Shown here: piece by piece, positions 1 through 9,080 of the stretch | Layout of the letters: each line of letters starts with the position of its first letter | How positions within the stretch are numbered: position 1 is the stretch's first letter | From: Nonomuraea sp. SYSU D8015 | GTDB taxonomy: Bacteria > Actinomycetota > Actinomycetes > Streptosporangiales > Streptosporangiaceae | Assembly (NCBI RefSeq): GCF_008065375.1 | Contig: NZ_VJYI01000026.1 | Coordinates: forward strand, 1 to 64,000 | Length of the DNA: 64,000 nucleotides | Reading direction: 5' to 3' | Program-made: the position numbers and the translations under genes | Notes under the pieces: model-generated | Databases searched by the model: none | Seen by the model: the letters and a program-made list of their open reading frames with translations, nothing else | What the model was told of the DNA's origin: nothing

Positions 1-85
1 TCGGCGCAGGCTTCATTCCGCAAACGGGTACCGGACTCCGCTTGAGGTCCACAACGAGTACCTGAGCCAGCAGCTCGCAGCATGA
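1..85 (+). pseudogene. C-terminal end of an IS3-type transposase, cut by the window edge
   Basis: Frame 2 from base 2 stays open for 27 codons to a TGA at 83-85. It contains HSANGYRTPLEVHNEY, the usual C-terminal motif of rve-core IS3-family transposases (HSxxGYxTPxE). No start is visible because the rest lies left of the window, so it may be an intact transposase. Its presence beside the restriction gene fits a mobile neighbourhood. The family call rests on this short motif only. Confidence 0.6.
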
Positions 86-93
86 AGTGATCA

Positions 94-1098
94 TCAGGAA
101 GCTGTCCGGAGAACGCGGGGCTCCTCAAGGTCTGTCTTCTTCGTCTCTGGAAGCAAGGGGGCTTTCTCAGGTTGGTCAGTGGGCAGGGCGACAACCCACT
201 CCTGCCCCTCAAGCGTGATGGCTGGCGCTCCGGTGTGATGAGCACGACGGCGCGCCAGCCTTATGCTTAACGACTCACCTGGACCGGGAACGGGGAGACC
301 GAGTTGCCGGGCTAGACGACCATGAGATTCGTACTGTCCAAAGATCACAATCCCCTCAGGCCGTAACTTCGAACGGGCTCCTCCATTACCACGGATCCGC
401 TTCATATAGTCCTCTTGCTGCGCAACGGTGGCTACGACGTTCCGGCTGACCAAACGCCCCTGAGCACGGCGGAAGAGCTCATCGACTCTCTTGGACCCGT
501 GTCGAATGCACCTGTGGCCGGGCGTACCGCATCTAAAAATCGCCTCGACATCTTCCTGAGGCATATGCAAGAGGACGTTCTCAGGGAGCGGCTTGTGATC
601 GAAGAGCCACCGAATCGCGGCTTTCCCTTCGTCGTTCAAGTAGCGCTTCAGGTCTCTGTTACTCGTGCTACGCAAATTCTCCTCCCGCGCCCGGACCAAT
701 CCCGCGCTCCACTGTCCATCATCATCGCTCGCCCATACAACGAGAAGCAAATGTCCGACTGCCTCGGGGGGGATCATCCAGCCACCGAGCCTCTGAGAGT
801 ATTTGCAGTCCACCTCAATGCCGTTGATTAAGTAATCGAGCCTGACACCATCATTAAAATTGAACTCTCGCTGAAGATTTATCTCCACAAGGGTGCCGCA
901 GTGAGTCTTTTCAGTCTTATGTAGATCCCTCCACCGGTAACGCCCTGTGTGCTGACCGTCAAGCAGCATATCGATAGTGCGGCGAATTGCACCCGCCATG
1001 CGCTCCCCTTGCGGATCTAACGTTTGTATCTCAGCGGCAATCACATCAAGTTCCTGATCAGCAGCGGAGCCTTCGAGAGGGAGCTGCAGGTAGGTCAT
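94..1098 (-). CDS. NaeI-like type IIE restriction endonuclease
   Basis: 334 aa, close in length and sequence to NaeI (317 aa), which cuts GCCGGC after binding a second, effector copy of the site. Hallmark blocks are visible: DLHKTEKTHCGTLVEINL at residues 58-75 and the catalytic series E72, D88 and D97-C-K99, equivalent to E70, D86, D95 and K97 of NaeI. L46 stands where NaeI has L43, the residue whose change to Lys gives NaeI topoisomerase activity. The CAP-like DNA-binding half is also present (VNELFRR-like and VATVAQQEDYMKRIRGNGGARS segments). The ATG overlaps the stop of the upstream gene (ATGA) and has a GAGGAG ribosome site. Codon use is more AT-rich than in the rest of the window, consistent with transfer. 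No methyltransferase is visible. Recognition specificity is inferred from homology. Confidence 0.9.
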   Translation of the reverse strand: MTYLQLPLEGSAADQELDVIAAEIQTLDPQGERMAGAIRRTIDMLLDGQHTGRYRWRDLHKTEKTHCGTLVEINLQREFNFNDGVRLDYLINGIEVDCKYSQRLGGWMIPPEAVGHLLLVVWASDDDGQWSAGLVRAREENLRSTSNRDLKRYLNDEGKAAIRWLFDHKPLPENVLLHMPQEDVEAIFRCGTPGHRCIRHGSKRVDELFRRAQGRLVSRNVVATVAQQEDYMKRIRGNGGARSKLRPEGIVIFGQYESHGRLARQLGLPVPGPGESLSIRLARRRAHHTGAPAITLEGQEWVVALPTDQPEKAPLLPETKKTDLEEPRVLRTAS

Positions 1099-1814
1099 GA
1101 CGAACTCCTCAAATTTCCGGAAATCCTATGATGAGTCATCCATGTCGACTTACGGAAGTGCCGTCGCGAGCATTGGTCAGAAATGCATCCACATTCGCCA
1201 ATCAGATGACATAGAGCGCCGATCTTCCATGATCCACAAAGGGGCCTAATTCCTTTTATAGACGCCCAGTGAATCCGGCTCCATGCCGGATCGGCAGAAA
1301 ACCGCAAACCAGTAAGATACTTGGCAGTTTCGCTACAGCACGCACGCTCGGTAACAAGATCTCCGAGCCGGGTCATGTATCTGTGCTTGCAAGGGCTGGC
1401 GTGTCCGATGGTCAGCGGAGCACTGCTGCCAGGGTCGTCGGGATACTCTTCCCCGCCTCTATACCGCAGCGTCGGTAGCAGTGATGATCGCGACCCATGA
1501 CCTCGTGACGCACCTTTCCAGATCGCCCGCATCACAGCGGACCGTCGTCCCGGCTTCCAGACATGGACCCCAACCTTCTCCAGAAATAATTCATCGGGAC
1601 CCGGGCTGACCATGTCGCGGTAGGTCGTGATACATCCAGCCGACCGCAGATCCCGCATCCCTCGGTCTACCTGCGCCACACCCCAGACCTCATTGCGGAG
1701 TTGCTGCCTTCTGAACGGGCGCCCCTCGCCGACCTCGTCATGAAGCCACAAGACAACGCGGATTCGGGCACCCAATCTGCTGTCGCGCCAGTCTGGCCTG
1801 CTGATCTGCGACAT
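1095..1814 (-). CDS. HTH protein with HNH-like C-terminal half, coupled to the restriction gene
   Basis: 239 aa. Residues 1-90 form a winged-helix-like region (RRQQLRNEVWGVAQVDRGMRDLRSAG) of the kind that precedes HNH nuclease domains in many actinobacterial proteins. Residues 115-175 resemble the HNH part (RGGEEYPDDPGSSAPLTIGHAS, then a Cys-rich stretch), but the usual first CxxC is missing (LRYRGG), so catalysis is doubtful. The ATG has GAGGAGG upstream, and the stop overlaps the ATG of the NaeI-like gene by four bases, so the two are translated together. It could be a regulator, a nicking nuclease or an inactive remnant; the context favours a role in the restriction system. Confidence 0.5.
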   Translation of the reverse strand: MSQISRPDWRDSRLGARIRVVLWLHDEVGEGRPFRRQQLRNEVWGVAQVDRGMRDLRSAGCITTYRDMVSPGPDELFLEKVGVHVWKPGRRSAVMRAIWKGASRGHGSRSSLLPTLRYRGGEEYPDDPGSSAPLTIGHASPCKHRYMTRLGDLVTERACCSETAKYLTGLRFSADPAWSRIHWASIKGIRPLCGSWKIGALCHLIGECGCISDQCSRRHFRKSTWMTHHRISGNLRSSS

Positions 1815-1898
1815 CGCCTCCTCGCAGTCTCCAGCTGATCAAGATGTTGGGCACGGATTGTAGATGAAACGGCAGGATTCGGCGACTTCCGGCCAGAT

Positions 1899-1910
1899 TC
1901 GGTATACCGA
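1899..1910. promoter_or_regulatory. 12-bp perfect palindrome in the divergent intergenic region
   Basis: TCGGTATACCGA lies in the 314-bp gap between the leftward restriction operon (start 1814) and the rightward ATPase gene (start 2129). The position suits an operator controlling one or both units. No other function is visible in this gap. Confidence 0.3.
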
Positions 1911-2128
1911 GACAAGATCTTCGAAGCACATCAGAGCGGAACGTCCACTAGAGGGTGTGACGTTGGGGGTTACCTTACGTAGGTGCCTCCTGCTGGCTGC
2001 GTGTCGGCTGCTGGCTGCACCGGCACCAGACGAAACCGAGGGTGCCCTCCACTCCGCTTAACGGCGCCGTCACGGGCACTCAACAGCAGACCTTGCACAG
2101 TGGACTCTGGTCGACGTATGGAGGACAT

Positions 2129-4783
2129 ATGAGAAGCATCGCCTTTGTCGACCGGGTGGAACACGTGGACACACTGATGGAGCTGACGGAAGACGTCTGC
2201 CGAGGGCAAAGCCGTGCTCTTGTAGTTGAAGGTCCACTCGGGATTGGTAAGTCCGCCCTCCTGGATGAAGTCGCACATCTTACACAGTTACGCACCGCGG
2301 AACCGGCTCTCCGGGTGATTCGTGCTAGGTGTCAGGCATTTGTCGGTGAGGCCAATGCCTACGGGCCAGTGATGGATATCTTCAATGCTCTTCATCCGCC
2401 GAGGGCCGCCCGGCGCATCAAGTATGCGACTGTGCAGCATCTACCGGAGCTCGTAGGGTCTCTGCCTATAGTGGGTCCAGCCCTTGCAGCCGCGGCGCAG
2501 ATCACCCAGGCGGCCATTAACTCCGGTTCTGTGCAGGGGGACAGTTTGCTGCCGTACCGGCAAAGCCTCGCCCATGGTCTTGCGTCGGCATTGGTGGATG
2601 CTCTGGTGAAATCTGGGCCGACATTGGTGATAGTCGATGATGTGCAGTGGATCGACCCCAGTAGCCTACTTGTCTTTGACCATTTCATCGAGCAGTTCTG
2701 GGGCCATCCGGTGGGCGTTGTGCTGGTTCATGAAACGGATCAGGACAACGGTCCACCAGCCGAAGGAGCAACTGTCAGGGAGTTCCTCGACCGGTGGCAA
2801 CTGCGGGGGCGCCTGGAGCAGGTCACCCTCGGCGGTCTGCCGGACGACGCCGTGGCGGAACTCGTGCGCCTCTACCATGGCCAGGATATCGCCCCGTCGA
2901 TTTCGGCCTGGCTAAGCCAGCTCACCGGTGGGCGACCTGCCTATGTCGCTCAGTTCCTGCCATTGATCGGTACCGATGGCGGGCTCGACGGCCCACTGCC
3001 AGACGCCTTGCGGCGAGCGGTTCGGCAGCCGTTGGCAAGCCTGGAGACCTCTGACCGGGAATTGCTGGTCGTGGCGGCTACCCAGGGATCTACGTTCCTA
3101 GCTCCGCTTGTTGCCCGAGCGGCCAATCTAGAGGAACAGGAGGTCCAGGACAGGCTTCATTGGCTCTCGCGGGAGAGTGGGTTTATCACAGCGGCGCCGA
3201 ATCCCGACTGGGCGCCTTCTGCCGACTGCTATCAGTTCAACAATCTTCTTCTTCAGAAGGAGCTGTATGCAGAGCAGAGCCCCGGCCGGCGTCGGCAACG
3301 TCATACACGGATCGCCGAAGGGCTAATGGCACTCGGCAATGAGCTTCCTTTGGAAGCCCGGCTCGATTGCGTCCGCCACTTCCGTTCGGGCGCCCCGCAT
3401 CCAGCCTCTGGAGCTGAGCACCTTAGACTGGCCAAGGATGTGGCAGTCAATGGTCTGTCCTTTGCGGAGGCGGAGACACTCTGTCGCTTCGCGGTCCACG
3501 AGATCGAGCGTCTGCCAGAGCGAGCCTCTCACCGGGACTCTCTGATGGCGCAGGCTGTAGAGCTCCTCCTCAACCTCACCGAGATCCACTGGCAGGCACG
3601 GCGGCGTCCCAAGGGCGACGACCTGGAAGGTCTAGCTGCACAGGCAGAGGAGGCGGCTCGCCGCTGCGGCGACCCTGCTCTGACGGCCCGCACGGTCATG
3701 CTTCATGGCAAAGTCCTCCTACACACCCAGGGACTAGTGCCTTCACTGGACAGGCTAAAGCTAGCGGTGGAACTTGCCCGAGACGCTGATGATGCTCTAG
3801 CACTCTTCGTCGCCCTCGCCGAGTACGGACGTCAGCTGCCAAAGCGCGATTTGATCGGTGGCCTTACGGTGCTCCGGGAAGCCCAACGGCTCTACGAGAC
3901 CGACCCCCGGCTACGCAACTTGTCCGATCCCGTCCTTCGCCACGCCCGCAATCTTACCGACATGCAGTTAGGGGTGAATCTCTTCGATGCGGGGGATTTT
4001 GGGACGGCACTGGTACACCTCACCTCATGTGTGGAACACCTCCGCGTGGATCCGCTCAATGCGGAGCTCCCTATCGCGCTCAACTACCTTGCTCAGTTGT
4101 ACTCAGCCATGGGGGATGCAGACGCGGCGGAGAACACCCTGCGGGAAGCTCTTTCCTTCGAGGAGACTCGCGGCGGGCTCAGCGGCTGGCACGCCTACAA
4201 CAGCGCCCTCCTCGCTAGGCTGATGGCACTCGACGCAGCCCGCAGGCACGCCTGTCAGCCGATGCTTGCGGAGGCATGGCGGGAAACCGAGCAAACCTGG
4301 CTGCTCAACCTCGTCCCCATCGTCCGTAACCTCTACGCCGAGGTGCTACTTCTGCTTGGCGACACCGATCCAGTCCTCCTGGACCAGGCGCTGGAACTGG
4401 CCGAAGCCACCATCAAAGAGACCCGGCGAACAGGCATGATCCGGAGTGAGATCGCGGCACTGTCCCTAGTCAGCAGGATCCGTCATCTGCGTGGCGAGAC
4501 TGAGGCCGCCGCAGCCTTGGCCAGAGATGCCGTCGACGTTCTTCGGCGGATGGGAGACCTACCCGCGCTACGTACGGAAGAGGTCCTCCACCATGCTGCA
4601 GAGGTGCTGGAAGCCGTTGGTGACAACCGGGAGACTGTCATGTGGCTGCGCGCCGACGTCCAGGGCCGTGTACGACGTATCGCCGATAGTCTTACAGATT
4701 CAACGCAACGAGCCCGTTACCTGCAGCAAGCCTTGCTCAGCCAACAAATTCCCACCCTCGACGAGCAGCCGCGCAGGACATGA
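2129..4783 (+). CDS. Large AAA/STAND-type ATPase with helical repeat C-terminus
   Basis: 884 aa from the ATG at 2129, chosen because GGAGG lies 4-5 bases upstream; an open frame extends back to 2042 without a ribosome site. Walker A is GPLGIGKSA (35-43) and Walker B VIVDDVQWID (167-176), the form seen in ATPase modules of LuxR-type (LAL/MalT-like) regulators. Residues 400-860 are alpha-helical and TPR-like. Unlike LAL regulators it has no C-terminal LuxR HTH; it ends in a short polar tail. It stands alone, divergent from the restriction operon and about 110 bp before the tRNA attachment remnant. It could be a signalling or defence NTPase. The effector function is unknown. Confidence 0.7.
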   Translation: MRSIAFVDRVEHVDTLMELTEDVCRGQSRALVVEGPLGIGKSALLDEVAHLTQLRTAEPALRVIRARCQAFVGEANAYGPVMDIFNALHPPRAARRIKYATVQHLPELVGSLPIVGPALAAAAQITQAAINSGSVQGDSLLPYRQSLAHGLASALVDALVKSGPTLVIVDDVQWIDPSSLLVFDHFIEQFWGHPVGVVLVHETDQDNGPPAEGATVREFLDRWQLRGRLEQVTLGGLPDDAVAELVRLYHGQDIAPSISAWLSQLTGGRPAYVAQFLPLIGTDGGLDGPLPDALRRAVRQPLASLETSDRELLVVAATQGSTFLAPLVARAANLEEQEVQDRLHWLSRESGFITAAPNPDWAPSADCYQFNNLLLQKELYAEQSPGRRRQRHTRIAEGLMALGNELPLEARLDCVRHFRSGAPHPASGAEHLRLAKDVAVNGLSFAEAETLCRFAVHEIERLPERASHRDSLMAQAVELLLNLTEIHWQARRRPKGDDLEGLAAQAEEAARRCGDPALTARTVMLHGKVLLHTQGLVPSLDRLKLAVELARDADDALALFVALAEYGRQLPKRDLIGGLTVLREAQRLYETDPRLRNLSDPVLRHARNLTDMQLGVNLFDAGDFGTALVHLTSCVEHLRVDPLNAELPIALNYLAQLYSAMGDADAAENTLREALSFEETRGGLSGWHAYNSALLARLMALDAARRHACQPMLAEAWRETEQTWLLNLVPIVRNLYAEVLLLLGDTDPVLLDQALELAEATIKETRRTGMIRSEIAALSLVSRIRHLRGETEAAAALARDAVDVLRRMGDLPALRTEEVLHHAAEVLEAVGDNRETVMWLRADVQGRVRRIADSLTDSTQRARYLQQALLSQQIPTLDEQPRRT

Positions 4784-4894
4784 TGTGGTGATGGCTCAAC
4801 ACGCGCGGGGCATACGCGGGATGATCAAGCGAGCCGCGAGAGCCTTCCAAGGCATTACTCCAGTTCAAACTAGGTGAACATACAGTTTGATCCG

Positions 4895-4939
4895 CGCTCT
4901 CCTAAAGCGGTGCCGCAGGTTCGAATCCTGCCGGGGGCA
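4895..4939 (+). other. 3' half of tRNA-Arg(CCU), integration-site (att) remnant
   Basis: Reads as anticodon loop CTCCTAA (anticodon CCT at 4901-4903), 3' anticodon stem AGCGG, variable loop TGCC, T arm GCAGG-TTCGAAT-CCTGC and acceptor strand CGGGGGC with discriminator A. The 5' half (acceptor GCCCCCG, D arm) is absent upstream. A copy running from the anticodon stem to the 3' end is typical of tyrosine-integrase attachment sites in tRNA genes. A terminator-like hairpin at 6315, behind the inserted IS, would be the original tRNA terminator. This suggests the element lies to the left and the original chromosome to the right. Confidence 0.75.
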
Positions 4940-4942
4940 CTC
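4928..4942. repeat. Left copy of the 15-bp target duplication of the IS481 element
   Basis: CTGCCGGGGGCACTC here recurs exactly at 6275-6289, immediately outside the other IS end. The insertion site is the last bases of the tRNA-Arg remnant. IS481-family elements are known for variable target duplications up to about 15 bp. Confidence 0.9.
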
Positions 4943-4975
4943 TGTGATGTCTCAGGACATCGGAAACCCTCGAAC

Positions 4976-6184
4976 CTACGGGTTCGGGGGTTTCGGCGTT
5001 GTGGGCTTTGCCTGAGGCTGGTAGTCGCGGGTGGGGTCGATGATCAGCTCGCGCAGAAGCTCTCCGGTGACGGCGTTGACGACGCGGACGTGCAGGTCGT
5101 CCACCAGCAGAATGACGTGGGTTCGGGCGTGGGTTCGTCCCACGCCGATGTGGTGCAGCCGGCCGCCCAGGCGCAGGGTGACGACGCCGGAGGGGTCGAT
5201 GCGGTCGTGGCGCACACGGGTGTGAGTGTCGGCGTCGCGGCTGCCGGCGGGCAGGGCCTTGGGCAGGGCCTGGTAGACGGCTGCCGGGGTGGCGCGGTGC
5301 GGCAGGGATCGGTGCGGGCGACGGTGGTTGTAAGCGTCGCGGAAGCGATCGATGAGCGCCTGCAAGCCGGCGAGGGTGACCGGCTGGTCGGGCTGGGCGC
5401 GCAGCCAGTTCTTCATCGTCTGCTGGAAGCGCTCGACCTTCCCGCAGGTGGTGGGGTGGTTGGGGGTGGAGTTCTTCTGCCGCACGTGCAGGCGGCGTAG
5501 TTCGTGTTCGAAGGCGTTGCGGCCGCCGCGGCCGCCGGCCAGGCGGGTGGTGAAGACCATGCCGTTGTCGGTCAGCGTGGAGGCGGGCACGCCATGCAGG
5601 GTGACGGCCTGGCGGAAGGCCTCGCGCACGATCGGGCCGGTGATGCGACGCCGGCAGGTGACGAGCAGCGCGTAGCGGGAGTGGTCGTCCAGCCAGGACA
5701 GGATCTCCGCCTCGCTGCCGTCGGCCAGCCGGTAGTGGGTGAAGTCGGCCTGCCGGGTCTCGTTCGGCAGCGCCGCCTCAAAGCGGATGGAGGACGAGCG
5801 TGGCCGTTTCTTCGGCTCGGGCGCCACCAGGCCATGCCGGGTCAGGTAGCGGCTGATCGTGGCTCACGGCACCGTCCGCCGATGGTGCTGTCGCAGGTGC
5901 CAGGCGATGGTATCGGGACCAGCGTCCAGGCCCTGATCGGCGAGTTCCTTGCGGAGCCGGACGATCAACTCGACGGTGTCGGCGTCGATCTCGGCCGGTG
6001 AGGTGTGCGGCCGCCGGGACCGGGGCTCGAACGCCGCCTCGCCCTCGGCCCGATAGCGGGCCACCAGCTTGGACACCCAGCCCTTGGACACTCCATAGGA
6101 GCGGGCGACCTCTGCCTGGGACCGGCCCTCGACGACAACTGCGGTGATGACAACTCTGGCCCTGGACACACCGCCCAGGCTCAT
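4976..6184 (-). pseudogene. IS481-family transposase interrupted by an in-frame TGA
   Basis: The N-terminal part (6184 down to 5867) has a helix-turn-helix, AEVARSYGVSKGWVSKLV. The C-terminal part has the DDE core: D in QADFTHYRL, D in STLTDNGMVF, E in CGKVERFQQTM. Both parts are in one frame, separated only by a TGA at 5864-5866 where the surroundings read RTVP-stop-ATISRYLTRHGLVAPEPKKR. A single C-to-T change in a CGA Arg codon would explain it. Without the stop it would be about 402 aa, normal for the family. Confidence 0.9.
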
Positions 6185-6247
6185 GATCGCGGCAGTTGCC
6201 TACGTCCCGAGACACACCCCGCTGAAGTTTCCCATGTCTTGCGACAT

Positions 6248-6274
6248 GGGTTTCCTATGTCCTGAACCAGCACA
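6248..6274. repeat. Right terminal inverted repeat of the IS481 element
   Basis: Reverse complement begins TGTGCTGGTTCAGGACATAG and matches the left end at 4943-4969 at 21 of 27 positions. Confidence 0.88.
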
Positions 6275-6289
6275 CTGCCGGGGGCACTC
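6275..6289. repeat. Right copy of the 15-bp target duplication
   Basis: CTGCCGGGGGCACTC, identical to 4928-4942. Removing the IS and one copy joins the tRNA-Arg 3' end directly to the hairpin at 6315. Confidence 0.9.
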
Positions 6290-6314
6290 TTCTCCACCAG
6301 GCATTTTGGCCTCT

Positions 6315-6344
6315 GACCTGCGATTTCTGAACCGCAGGTCTTTT
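6315..6344 (+). terminator. Rho-independent terminator, probably of the ancestral tRNA-Arg gene
   Basis: GACCTGCG (6315-6322) pairs with CGCAGGTC (6333-6340) across a 10-nt loop and is followed by TTTT. After excising the IS it would lie about 40 bp past the tRNA 3' end. I see no gene in the rest of 6290-6628. Confidence 0.65.
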
Positions 6345-6628
6345 GCTTGTCAGGCTCTTGGTAGGCCGCCGAGGGCACCCGTATGCAGCGGTAGGACCAT
6401 GATCACGGAGATATGCGGGATGATCTTGGCGCCGTTCACTACAGGTCACCCGCCATTCGGGGCCATCCAGGATCTCCAGGAACCAGCACGACGGTCAGGA
6501 CCGTAGGACCGGGACGGCGTCGGCGACCTCCGGCAGCTCGACATCACCGAAGTCGTCGATATGAGATGCGGCATTCTTTCGGCTGACAGAGCCGACTCCC
6601 CCTGCGGATGCGGCGCTCAGGCCTCGCC

Positions 6629-7687
6629 TCACTCTTGCCGTTCGATCTCGTCGTAACCGGCTCGCAGGACATGGAGGCGGATGCGGTCCGGGCCGTCCAA
6701 CTGGAGCATCTCGGCGTACCACAAGGCTTCCCAAAGCGCTGTCGCTGGGTTCTCGTTCAGGGCCGCGGCCATGACCCTGACCGCGCGGCTCTCGACGACC
6801 AGCCGATGAGCGGGCGAACCCGGCTGCGCGGGTTCGGAATTGCGCACGGCCGCAGCCTGGGCGAGGAGATCGCGTTCGATATCTTCCAATCGCGCCCTCA
6901 CCCGTTGAGCCGCCTCCCCCTGCGCTCTCAACGCTGCGAGAGTCTCTTCGACCAACGGGCTCGGCAACCCCGCGCGGTCGCCCACCAGCTCCGCGGCGTA
7001 TGCGGCCATGTCCCTGAGTCTCTCCCGTGTAGCGTTCTCGGCCAGCGACGCCAATCGCGGGTCCTCGGCCAGAAGGGCGCGCTGCTCCCGCATGTACGCG
7101 TCCCGCTCGTCATCGGCTCCGGTGTCGCCGGGATCCGGAGGCGCCTGGACGATCGCGCTGAGCCGAGGCTCGCTGAACCAGTCCGCGCCGAGGCGTTGCC
7201 CCACGATGGTCTCCGCCAGCCTCAGCGCGCCAACCCGCCAGTCCTCGTCCAGCTCGGCGACGCTTTCCCAATGCTGGAGGAATCCCTCGTCCCCGTGCCC
7301 TTCCTCCGGGTCGAACGGGTCGATGACGGCGATGATGCGCCTGCGTTCGGCGTAGGCGATCTGAGCGTCGCCGTTTACGTTCCAGAAAACGCTCATGGCC
7401 TGGCCCTCGCTCGACAGATCGGCCAGCACCGGCAGGCGTGAGCCTTGGAACCCGTTGGGTTCGACGATGAGGGTCCACTGGCCCAGTTTTCCTGAAAGAG
7501 CAGAACCAGAATGGTGCGGAAGCACGTCATAGGCCGTCGCGACCGTCTCGGGGAAATCGCGACGGGTGATCGTCTGGGGAAGACCGCCGATCCGGAGCAG
7601 CGCTTCCTCGACGTCGATGCCATCGCACCAGGTCAGGCACAAGGGGTGGGTCATGAACGAACCGGGAGGCTGATGGTCATCGGTCAT
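6629..7687 (-). CDS. DUF6461-like protein of unknown function
   Basis: 352 aa. The N-terminal half (CLTWCDGIDVEEALLRIGG, then WTLIVEPNGFQG and AMSVFWNVNGDAQIAYA) resembles DUF6461, a family common in actinobacteria and usually found in cytoplasmic orphan proteins. The C-terminal 150 residues are helical and charged (LAEDPRLASLAENATRERL). A GGAGC ribosome site precedes the ATG at 7687; the internal Met at residue 12 is an alternative. No signal peptide or membrane segment is present. The gene stands alone and its function is unknown. Confidence 0.6.
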   Translation of the reverse strand: MTDDHQPPGSFMTHPLCLTWCDGIDVEEALLRIGGLPQTITRRDFPETVATAYDVLPHHSGSALSGKLGQWTLIVEPNGFQGSRLPVLADLSSEGQAMSVFWNVNGDAQIAYAERRRIIAVIDPFDPEEGHGDEGFLQHWESVAELDEDWRVGALRLAETIVGQRLGADWFSEPRLSAIVQAPPDPGDTGADDERDAYMREQRALLAEDPRLASLAENATRERLRDMAAYAAELVGDRAGLPSPLVEETLAALRAQGEAAQRVRARLEDIERDLLAQAAAVRNSEPAQPGSPAHRLVVESRAVRVMAAALNENPATALWEALWYAEMLQLDGPDRIRLHVLRAGYDEIERQE

Positions 7688-7788
7688 TGTGACAGCTCCA
7701 CATTGGTGTGGTCGGTGGGTACACGGACGCCGGTGGCGGACGGCTCGCCCGGCCGCCCGCCACCGATTTTCCGCAGACTACTTCGTGA

Positions 7789-9080
7789 TCATGGTGCTTC
7801 TGAGTCAGGCACGAAACTCTCGTCGGGGGCGCATGTCTCGACAGGCGGCGGATAGCTGCCGCTCAATCCTGGGTCCTGCGTGTCCAGGACCGTGACTGTG
7901 AACTTCTGCTTCTCCAGAACCCGATTCCGCTCGAACCACCAGCCCAGCCACGACCCGGACGTGCAGTTGTCGGTGGCCAGGATCGGGCGTGCGGAATAGT
8001 TGGTGCCCGCCTTGGACGCACCCTGGTGGCTGGCCGCGAAGGGGAATTCATCGCAGGAGCGCGTGATTACGTTCCCGGCCGCATCCTTCAACTTCTTCGT
8101 GTACCGCTTTCCGGGCGGCCTGGGGCGAGGATCGCCGAAGGAAAGGTCGCACTGCTTGATGGCCACCTTCCTGTTCCCCGCCAAGCCCCTTCTTGCTGGT
8201 GTCGGTGTTCCGCTCCAGCGGATGCTTCATGTCGAATCCCGGGATCTTCTTACCGGGATTCAGAGGTTCCGTCGCCGCCGGGTTGTTCCATGCGTCCCAG
8301 ATGTGCTGGGCGGACTCCCGGACGGGATTGGTGATGACCGTGCCGTTGGGCAACTTCACCTGCGCGCTCTTGCTGAGCTGGAACGCCGGCCGCGCGTCCT
8401 TCCACACGACGCATCCGCCCTTGGCGGTCTTGATTTTCGGCGAACTGTCACACCGGAAAACGGGGTTCTCGTTCGCCAGGCAGGAGTAGGGGTCGGCGAC
8501 CGCCTCGGTAACATGGAACTGGGGCTGCAGCTTGCAGTAACCGACCTTGTCAGCACCGCTGAACTGGGCCGGGTCGGAGGTAAAGGTGTAGCCCGCGCCC
8601 CCGCTGTCCCGCTCCCACTGCTCAAGCCCCTTATAGATAAACCCGTTGAGGCCGGTCGGGGAGACCGAGCACCCGGACGGCTTGAAGGCCAGCCCGAGAC
8701 TGAACGGGAACGTCTTGGCCACCGCTTCTCCGGGACCCGCACTTCCGTCCCGATCGATGCCACTCAAATAGAACCAGGCTTTGAACTGACGGCTCTTCAG
8801 CCCCGCGTAATCCCTGGCCGAGTCGTTGTCCATATTGCCTGTGTAGGTGTGGATGATGAGGTGGAATTTGGCCAGGTACTTCACCCACACCTTTGTCTTT
8901 ACCCCATCGACATTGACTTCGACCGTGGTCCGCGACTTGATGACCCCCCATGCGCACCAGTTGTAGGAGTTCTTCCCCTCATAAGCTCGGACTCCGGCCG
9001 CCGCCTCACATACTTCTTCAGCTGGGCGTACATGGCTTCCAGCTCAGCGGACCGCTGTGACTTGACCCAGCGTGTGTGGT
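7789..9080 (-). pseudogene. Broken secreted nuclease gene with a NucA/NucB-type domain
   Basis: Two overlapping leftward frames make one gene. The upstream frame (to about 8185) reads NSYNWCAWGVIKSRTTVEV, then WNNPAATEPLNPGK. The downstream frame (7789-8184) carries CDEFPFAASHQGAS, the catalytic signature of NucA/NucB-type DNases, and ends after residue 131. They join through a one-base shift near 8184, within an AAGGGG run. The upstream frame has no start codon and is cut at about 9080, where a fragment of an unrelated SDR abuts. The gene is therefore 5'-truncated and frameshifted. The parent was probably a large exported DNase or polymorphic-toxin-like protein. Confidence 0.7.

Larger units (their letters stand above)
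4943..6274. mobile_element. IS481-family insertion sequence, 1,332 bp
   Basis: Bounded by 27-bp imperfect inverted repeats at 4943-4969 and 6248-6274 (both start TGTG and share TCAGGACAT and GGAAACCC) and by 15-bp direct repeats outside. It carries one leftward transposase gene with an in-frame stop, so this copy is probably non-autonomous. It sits inside the tRNA-Arg attachment remnant and separates it from its terminator. Confidence 0.93.

Noticed and set aside
415..831. Rightward ORF of 138 codons
   Set aside because: It lies entirely antisense to the NaeI-like gene, with no ribosome site or recognisable motif.
2042..2128. Upstream extension of the ATPase gene by 29 codons
   Set aside because: No ribosome site before 2042, while GGAGG directly precedes the ATG at 2129.
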